From contig WSUB01000429.1 of NCBI GenBank assembly GCA_019633425.1, positions 1 through 11,362 on the forward strand: a DNA stretch of 11,362 bases, written 5' to 3'. Below, piece by piece: positions 1-6,690 of the stretch (within the stretch, counting starts at the first letter, position 1; every line of letters starts with the position of its first letter). The stretch comes from Tulasnella sp. 424 (taxonomy: Eukaryota; Basidiomycota; Agaricomycetes; Cantharellales; Tulasnellaceae). Position numbers and translations under genes: made by a program. The notes below the pieces were generated by a model. That model saw nothing but the letters and a program-made list of their open reading frames with translations. It had not been told where the DNA came from and ran no database searches.

Positions 1-393
1 ACCACGTGGCGGAAGTTGTTGGACAGGGAAGGGCCCAGGTGGACGCCAAGTACGTGGTGAAGCCCAAATACGGTCGGGCGATCGGTTGGCTGACGCTATG
101 CTCCAGGCTCTCGCAAATGATTCTCGACAAGATACTTTCGGGCGTCTTAGACCAGGGCCGAGGTTGCCTCATTATCTTTGACCCTCAAGAGGAAGACGTA
201 CGTTGTCTCTTAGCATCGAGGATAACCCCTCTACTAACTTACCGGCGTAGGGATGATACGGCGATGCTATCAAGACCATTGAACAAGTCGGTAAAGTTGT
301 GGACTCATTATACGCGAAAGTGAGATTGCCCCATCTTCTACCAATGAGAACTTCGCGGATCGACCTGTGGTGTAGACCGTCCGGATAGCATAG
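1..393 (+). CDS. rpn6: 26S proteasome regulatory subunit Rpn6 (PSMD11-like), 3' end
   Basis: Rpn6 is a PCI-domain lid subunit that clamps the proteasome regulatory particle to the core particle. Only the C-terminal part lies in the window. Proposed exons are <1-49, 107-197, 251-319 and 376-393, with introns of 57, 53 and 56 nt. Removing the introns gives VVGQGRAQVDAK|LSQMILDK, then GVLDQGRGCLIIFD, then YGDAIKTIEQVGKVVDSLYAK and the ending TVRIA-stop. These are the winged-helix and C-terminal-helix motifs remembered for fungal Rpn6. The first and second introns have CTGAC and CTAAC branch sites. The oddity is codon 2 of the third exon, an in-frame TGA at 254-256, while the conserved frame resumes right after it. 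Using an alternative acceptor at 273-274 (AAG) would skip eight codons, including the TGA, and keep the frame. Family assignment is firm; whether the protein is full length is open. Confidence 0.85.
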
Positions 394-1289
394 CCTTTAT
401 TATATAGCCCCACCCTCTATGTTAAATACAAGCGAACTTACATTTCGGTCGATCGGATGGTTCATTGTGATAATGGGAATATCAGCGATTGTTGGGTTAG
501 GATCTCCGCCGAGGATCAATCACACCAATATTTACCAGCCTCGGTCATTCACATCAGCTGGCGCCCAAGTGCCACAAGTTCCCTGCGCGCGCATCATCAT
601 CGACAATCACCGTTAGAAAGAATGTCATACATCTCATAAGAGTTGTTCTACAAGGCTTAGGTAGATATGAAAGCCCAGAAACATAGTGGACGTTTGTGGG
701 AGACCCTCCAGCAGGTGTGACAGATTCTCGGACAGAGAGTCCCTTGCAGAGAGTGACGCAGCTGTACCGGCGAATGGGACGTCTTTCAGCGGGTGGGTAG
801 CGTCGATTGATCCCGAGTGCAGTTGAGAAAGATGACGGGGGAGGGGGGAGTAGTGGTGTGAACAGGCTCCGTAACCATCGTACGTTACCCTCGAAGGATC
901 CTCGACGAGAGCATAATCTCTAAATGGGAAAAGCAGACCATGGACCTTATCGGATAATTGATTTCAGCGAACTTTCCTCCTCAGCCTCGTGGCGCGTGAC
1001 CGTTGAGACTCGGACAACTAAGTTCGCGACGACACCTCAACTTCATCGTACGGACTTGCAAGGAATATTCTATGGAAGCTAAACTTTAAAAACGCTAAGC
1101 TACAGGAGCAATGCCGCGCGCTCACTGTCAGCCTTGCGAAGAAGGGCAGGTAGAGATGCACGCTGTCCCGGGTGGATCCGAGACGACTTGTCCGTCCTTT
1201 TTATCCCCCTCCCGCGCACGATCCACTCCTCACTCCCCCGTAAACGCTCCACCAGCTTCCCTTCTCCTTTCACCTCTCTTACTAATTCG
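394..1289. other. Intergenic region between rpn6 and the kinase-TPR gene
   Basis: About 900 bp without a supportable gene. It holds the rpn6 3' flank and the promoter of the next gene. Small open frames at 419-639 resemble no family I know and lack splice or codon support. From about 1195 to 1289 the + strand is rich in C and T, as is common just upstream of highly intron-split basidiomycete genes. No TATA box could be placed with confidence. Confidence 0.5.
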
Positions 1290-4066
1290 ATGCAAAAACG
1301 GCGATTCTTATCGTCCCTTAAGATCTTCTCGCGTAGATCCTCTCGCCCTAATGACGACAATCGAGATGCCGGGCCATCCGCTTTGCCTGGCGCACAGTCG
1401 GATTCGGACCACAATACTTCCTCCGGTGCATTCCCGCCGAGCGCTAAGCTGGTATGTCCTTCCTAAGCCTCAAGGACAATCTCTAGGACTCACCAAAACT
1501 ACTTTTCTTCATAGAGGGAGAAACTCAACAGGCTAGCGAATCACCGAATTGATCTCTTCTCTATCGAATTCGTCAACGGCGCCCCCGAGTTCCATGGAAG
1601 TTATGCAACAGTTTCACGAGGCCTTTTGGTCTCTCCCTCCGCTGGTCAAGAGAGAACGAGCCAATCCAATCCGACCAAAATGGACGGTTCCGACTTACCT
1701 GGCCCTGCTGGGGCAGCGTCTCGGCAGCAAAAGGTTGGTGCTCCTCTGCCTTTCTGGCCATTGATAGTGACGATAAGCGGCTCATCGATACAACCTTACA
1801 GGATGTAGCAGTGAAGAAAATGCACATTTCGTATGACCCATTGCGGATATTAGGCGTAAGAAGACTCCGACCATCTCGTAGTGGTTTCAGCGCTAAGGTC
1901 TTTCGGTTCAGTTGACACTCAGGGAAGCCGAATTCTTGGTTGAACTCTCTCACGAAAACATCATTGAGCTCGAAGGATTCGTTGAGGACGTGTCCAAGAA
2001 GGTAGTCTGGCTTGTCTTTCCCTGGGCGGAGAACGGAAACTTGAAGAACTTTATCGCGTCAGCAGAATGGGAGATCCCCGAACGAATCTGGCTGGTACGA
2101 TCGAACTACGCTTTCTCGACCCACCTCTGACACTTTGCATTCCAGATTGCCGACGTGGCTGACGGAGTCGAATACCTCCATAGTCAACAGCCACCAATCC
2201 GCCACGGCGACCTCAAATCTGTACGTTCTGAGAGCATCCTATTGAACCACTGGCAAACATCGCTCCGACTTTTCAGATAAACATATTGGTCAACTCCGAG
2301 TATCGCGCGGTAATTACCGACTTTGGATCCGCTTGCCATCAAACAACCGAGGATCCAGACGGGGAGACAAGCCATGCTGAAAACAAACCGCCACCAGCCC
2401 TGTCGCTTGAACCAACGTTCTCCGCTGCGACAAATACCATGACCTTAACACTGAAGGGTGATCATTTCACCCTTCGTTGGGCTGCTCCAGAGCTGTTGAA
2501 CAAAAAGAAAGCGACCCTTGCGATCGATATCTGGGCCTTGGGATGTGTAATCTATGAGGTATGTCTCGGGTTCTATCTGATGATCGCGATGGGGTCTCCA
2601 ACATGAGCTCCGGAACAGGTGATGACGAACTCGATTCCGTTTCAAGACGTCAAAGCGGACACCGCTGTCATGGCACGGGTCATTATGGGAGATATCCCAT
2701 CGATCACAAACGACGCCCGCATGGCATTGATCAAAGCACTGTGTTCCCTCGCACTTGCGTGCTGGAGCCAGGACCCCCGGAAACGACCGACTGCTGAGGA
2801 TTGCCGAAAATCAATCCAGTGGATGGTGAGTTATGATGATATGGCGCCAATTACAGGCAATTGACCAACGTTTGATAGCCTATGATTAGGCCAAATCCGA
2901 TACGGACGGCAGATGAAGCGGCTTCTAGAGCTCGCTCTCCGGCGCTTCTGCTGCAATTGGGACATATGTACGGGAAGCAGGGTGACTACATAAACGCGAT
3001 GGATTTCTTCACCAAAGCCTTGGGTGGCTACAGAGACACCTGCGACAGCAAAGGAGAGTCAAGAGCGCTAGCCGCGCTAGCGCAGGTGCATCGAGTTCGA
3101 AACGAGTACAACCAAGCCGTTACATTATACTCCGAAGCCCTCCAAATCTGCACCGACATCGGCGATAGGGGAGAGAGAGCCTACATTCTTTGGAGTCTCG
3201 CTGAGCTGCATCGGGTTCAAAACGAGTACAGCCAGGCCGTCACCTTCTACTCCGAGGCCCTCCAAATCTACACCGACATCGGCGACAGGCAAGGGAGAGC
3301 CGAGACTCTTTGGGGTCTCGCTACAGTGCATCGTGATCGAGACGAGTACAGCCAGGCCGTCACCTTCTACTCCGAGGCCCTCCAAATCTGCACCGACATC
3401 GGCGACAGGCAAGGGAGAGCCGACGCTCTTTCGGGTCTCGCTCGGGTGCATCAGGTTCGAAAGGAGTACAGCCAGGCCGTCACATTCTACACCGAGGCCA
3501 TCCAACTCTGCACCGACATCGGCGACAGGTCGAGGAAGGCCGAAGCTGTTTGTGATCTCGGTGAGGTGCATCGGCTTCGAAAGGAGTACAGCCAGGCCAT
3601 TACGTTCTACTCCGAGGCCCTAGAAACCTTCCCAGATAGGCAAGGGAGAGCCGACGCGCTACAGGGCCTTGCTGATGTGCATTCAGCTCGAAAGGAGTAC
3701 AGCCAGGCCCTTCCATGCCTCTCCGAGGTCCTCCAAATCCGCACCGACATTGGCGACAGACTCGGGAGAGCCATTACCTTGCGGAGTCTTGCCAGCGTGC
3801 ATCAGTCTCAAAAGGAGTATAGCCAAGCCGTCACTCTCTTTTCAGAGGCGCTGGAAATCTCTACCGATATTGGGGACCGAGACAACAGAGCTCACTCTCT
3901 GTTGGGCCTTGGTGACGTGCATTGCGATCAGGGCAACTACGGGGACGCAATTGGCCTTTATACAGAGGCTGCAGAGATATTCGGACAGATCGGAAATGCT
4001 CACAATGCCACTTACGCTTCCAACCAAGCTGCCCAATGCGAGGAGAAGCTACGTGACCGTTCCTGA
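1290..4066 (+). CDS. Protein kinase fused to C-terminal TPR array
   Basis: Predicted 789-residue cytosolic signalling protein. Exons: 1290-1451, 1515-1733, 1802-1855, 1912-2094, 2146-2220, 2277-2558, 2619-2825, 2879-4066; all seven introns are phase 0. Residues 1-54 are basic and disordered. A kinase domain follows: nucleotide loop FHGSYATVSRG near 80-90, VAVKK with K132, REAEFL helix C near 149-154, HGDLKSIN with catalytic D228 and N233, TDFGSA with D246, APE at 301-303, DIWALG near 315-320, DPRKRPT near 377-383. Catalytic residues are intact. HGD replaces HRD, and the first loop glycine is missing. A 53-nt intron (2826-2878) joins the kinase to nine TPRs of about 40 residues (EYSQAVTFYSEAL units), probably a partner-binding platform. 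The weakest junction is the GTTGGT donor at 1734. An in-frame upstream ATG at 1134 is possible but less likely, as its extension is low-complexity. Confidence 0.8.
3104..3934 (+). repeat. Tandem 120-bp coding repeat (TPR units)
   Basis: Seven units, each counted from the GAGTAC that encodes Glu-Tyr, start at 3104, 3224, 3344, 3464, 3584, 3695 and 3815. A diverged further unit follows at 3935. Spacing is exactly 120 bp except for one 111-bp unit (3584-3694), which lacks three codons. The copies are very similar at the DNA level: 3241-3300 and 3361-3420 differ at one base in 60. This points to recent duplication or gene conversion. Confidence 0.9.
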
Positions 4067-4390
4067 GGGCATTCGAGCATCATGGAGGTCGATATTTGAT
4101 TCGAGACAGAAGTGCAAGTCACGCCTGAAGCGCCCGAATTTCATTCCCGTATTGTCTGTTGACCGAACGGCCTCCACCACCTTTAGTCTACCGGTTCATA
4201 GAAATATTCCAGCATGCTTTCGTCTCGATCCCAACTCCCTTGTATTTCTGTAATGTTGTGAATGTCACATATATCGTAATCGTTCGATAGGATGCCTATG
4301 GTGCTAGAAGTCAAAATAAACGGAGCAGCGCACGTACCTCCAAAGTGGACAACGAGGCCAAAGGCCAATCACGTGCTTGCGTCCGCCGTT
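4067..4390. other. 3' flank of the kinase-TPR gene
   Basis: Noncoding after the TGA at 4064-4066. The stretch at about 4228-4285 is T-rich with TGTAATG and ACATATAT-like words and is the likely 3' end of the transcript. Near its right end, CCAAT (4365-4369) directly abuts a CACGTG (4370-4375). No gene seen on either strand. Confidence 0.45.
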
Positions 4391-4486
4391 TACGGTGCAC
4401 GAGCAAGGTCAGGTCAGATTCTCGGGCCGCGGGTTCAAACCTTTCTCAGGGCAATCTGGCGGGATGACACCGACAAACAAACAAAC
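4391..4486 (+). repeat. Short tRNA-like SINE-type repeat, copy 1
   Basis: Starts with TACGGTGCACGAGC, carries a B-box-like GGTTCAAACC (4432-4441) about 35 bases downstream, and ends in an (ACAA)n-type tail (about 4472-4486). Bases 4391-4442 match the reverse complement of 10425-10476 at all 52 positions. The A-box is degenerate, so this is a SINE or tRNA-derived fragment rather than a functional tRNA. It could instead be one arm of a larger inverted-repeat element. Confidence 0.55.
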
Positions 4487-4572
4487 CCCGTCCCATGTGT
4501 AAAAATCAAACAAATAATGAGTCTGGTCACCGTTTGTGCCGTCATTGGCCCTTGCGGCACCGACTTACATCT

Positions 4573-4585
4573 CACGTGGCACGTG
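4573..4585. promoter_or_regulatory. Paired E-boxes (CACGTGGCACGTG)
   Basis: Two palindromic CACGTG hexamers lie 7 bp apart, with a third at 4370-4375. CACGTG is the core site of bHLH regulators (Cbf1/USF type). They lie about 215 bp upstream of the integrase TATA box, so they may regulate that gene. Occupancy is inferred only from sequence. Confidence 0.35.
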
Positions 4586-4793
4586 TCAATGCCTCCACCG
4601 AATACAAGACTAAACTCAACTGACCTTTGCCGATGACCATTGGCAATAGAACCAACCCGCGCTTGGCTGGCCGTGTGTCGACACCAACAGCTGAATCATG
4701 AACCCGTTGTTTTGCGGGTATCGGTGAGACCATTGGACTGGTAACGGCGATGACAAGCGGACTGATGGACTAGTTGACTTATTGATGGGCGGA

Positions 4794-4800
4794 TATAAAT
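4794..4800 (+). promoter_or_regulatory. TATA box of the integrase gene
   Basis: TATAAAT lies 41 bp before the ATG at 4841. With transcription starting about 25-30 bp downstream of it, the 5' UTR would be only about 10-20 nt. Clear placement in front of a well-supported start codon makes this a good candidate. Confidence 0.5.
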
Positions 4801-4840
4801 ACCACATTAGACTTCTCCAGGAAGAACCAAATAAGCACCA

Positions 4841-6641
4841 ATGGATCGTGAACTCCCTCTCCACCTCGAGCCCGTTGGCGACTCCGATGATGAACTCCCT
4901 CCCCTCGAAGACCTCCCCTTCGCCAAGCCAGATGACAACCTCGATGATGAGCCCTTCCTTCCCGCCGAGTCAGTTGGCAGCTCTTCAAGCTCTCAAAATC
5001 GAAACCCCAAAGGCAAGAATCAGCACCCCAAACGGCGTAAGTTTGGATCTCTGGAAGATCAGGGGTCACCGCTAACGCTAAACTTCGGAACATGGTCATT
5101 AGTCACGGCGAATGATCCTGCCCTCAGGGCAGCTCTCAAGCAACTCCATCGAGAAGGAGAAACCAACTATGGGATTATCAAGACACGACTCAAGAAGGAT
5201 TACGACATTGAGATGGGGTAAGGTGGCATTGTCATGTCCGGAGCGATTATTACTGATGTTTATGGTCTTGATATAGCGAAAAAACTGTTCAGCGACGCCT
5301 ACATGAACTTAACCTTTTTGCGGCCGGCAAAACCGCAGCCACCATGCCGATCCAGCAACAGCGGCAACTAGTCCTAAATGAGTTGGAAACCGACCCTAAC
5401 AACCGTCGCGGTCCAGCAAACATCAAAGAAGGAATACTTTTCAAGCATGGGGTGGCATTGCGTCGGTGGGTCAACTCATTCATTTCTCTCTCACTATATT
5501 GTTGTAGGCTTACACACTCCTTGATTGTCAGCGACTTCGTACATAGCGAGATGCTTCAACATCGTCCAGAGGGGTTCGATGTTCGTGAGCCAACCGCCAA
5601 GCGGATTCCACGAGGAACCCTGTATGCGCTGGGCCCTCATGACTGCTGGAGTATGGATGGGCATGATAAGCTTACAGAACGAGGCTTCCCTATCTACGGC
5701 ATTCGTGACAAGTGGTCAGGCCAGTGGCTAGGACTCTGGGTTGTTCCAAACAACCGAGTGGGAAATGTTGTTGCATACTTGTACCTTAGTTTAGTGCACG
5801 AGCTTGGAGGTATGTAAATATCATTTATCTTTGCTACTTCTCTTGCCTGAACATCTCCTGTGATATATAATAGGAATACCAAATCAAACGGCCTCAGACC
5901 GGGGCTCTGAGACGACGAAGGTTTACGGGCTGGGAACGGCATTACGGTTCGTCTAAGCTCCTTCCTCTGTCTTCACACATGCGGGTTGAGTGTGTTGAAA
6001 AACTTTGCAGCGATATCTTTGCTGGCAATATCGCCCCGGATGATGCTCCAGCCCACATCTATCTCCGAAGCGTCCACAACATTGTTATTGAAAGGGGCTG
6101 GCTGCGTCTGCGGCTTGAGTGGGGAGATGCCGTCGCTGAGTTCTACGATCAAGGCACAAATCTGGGGTTTGTCCATACGGATCCTCAGCACAGGTACGTA
6201 CTTTTCGTGTCATAGTATCCATTTTTTCTGACAGTGTTCGGTTCTAGTCTTCTTTCTCGCTGGGTTTGGTCTACGGTTGTCCGCACCAGTTTGGAAATTG
6301 AACGACAGAAGCTGAACTCCCATCGTGTACGGAAGGTCCAAGGCAAGAAGATGCCAGACAAGGGCTCCCCAAACCAGTTTATGGCTAATCCCATTCACTA
6401 CGGTGCCGTCAACGAGTCTTGTCTACACCCTGTCGATCGCTCTGTTGTTAAGCAGATTATGGACGAGTTGGGAGGGGAGGCATTATTGCGGTTCGTTGAT
6501 CCGGCTTTTGACGCCCACTGTTATGAGGTTTATAGGCAGATTGGATCACCTGCCTTGGAACCGAAGGGCGCTTGGGGTATATTTCTTTCTATGTTGCCTC
6601 ACATCAACTTTCCAGAAGATCTTCAGATACGAGATTCCTAA
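4841..6641 (+). CDS. DDE integrase core-domain protein (transposon-derived)
   Basis: Predicted 475 residues. Exons: 4841-5036, 5103-5217, 5277-5465, 5532-5809, 5874-5946, 6011-6193, 6248-6641. The N-terminus is acidic and Ser-rich with a KRRK-type basic patch. Residues about 66-130 look like a DNA-binding helix-turn-helix (DPALRAALKQLH, GEKTVQRRLHELNL). The catalytic core follows PTAKRIPRG: WSMDGHDK (D209), QTASDRGSET (D268) and VHNIVIERGWLRLRLEWGD (E311) supply a DDE triad spaced 58 and 42 residues. VVPNNR and VAYLYLSLVHELGG are further hallmarks of the integrase-core family widespread in Agaricomycetes. No premature stop is seen. Introns 5037-5102 and 5466-5531 are 66 nt and stop-free, so retained forms stay in frame. 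No flanking terminal repeats specific to the gene were found. It could be an immobile or domesticated copy. Confidence 0.85.
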
Positions 6642-6676
6642 TGTACATATTAGATAAAAAGAGCTATCTATGTACA
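6642..6676. terminator. Stem-loop between convergent genes
   Basis: TGTACAT (6642-6648) pairs with ATGTACA (6670-6676), and AGATA (6652-6656) pairs with TATCT (6665-6669). That gives 12 base pairs with a 3-nt bulge (ATT) and an 8-nt loop. Both strands carry TACATA/TATGTA words, which match the fungal UAYRUA polyadenylation efficiency consensus. It fills most of the 49-bp gap between the integrase stop (6641) and the alpha-kinase stop (6691), so it may define 3' ends in both directions. The function is inferred. Confidence 0.5.
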
Positions 6677-6690
6677 GCGGTTCTTCTCAA

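Noticed and set aside
254..256. Selenocysteine at the rpn6 TGA
   Set aside because: Selenocysteine decoding is very rare in fungi, and the family position is not a cysteine-type site. A truncation, alternative acceptor, readthrough or sequencing error is more likely.
419..639. Small open frames in the rpn6 to kinase interval
   Set aside because: Short, overlapping in different frames, no recognisable motif or splice support.
1111..1536. The 141-codon plus-strand frame at 1111-1536 as a gene
   Set aside because: It runs through the CT-rich leader, exon 1 and intron 1 of the kinase gene in another frame and shows no motif.
3125..3571. Long minus-strand open frame (148 codons) and plus-strand shifted frames through 3333-4253
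   Set aside because: They lie over the tandem TPR units; the repeated DNA makes the other frames repetitive and open as well. They have no family match, while the TPR frame is clear.
4391..4450. A functional tRNA gene at the B-box-like motif
   Set aside because: The T-arm and acceptor stem do not pair properly and the A-box is degenerate; the same sequence recurs inverted near 10450 with a short A-rich tail.
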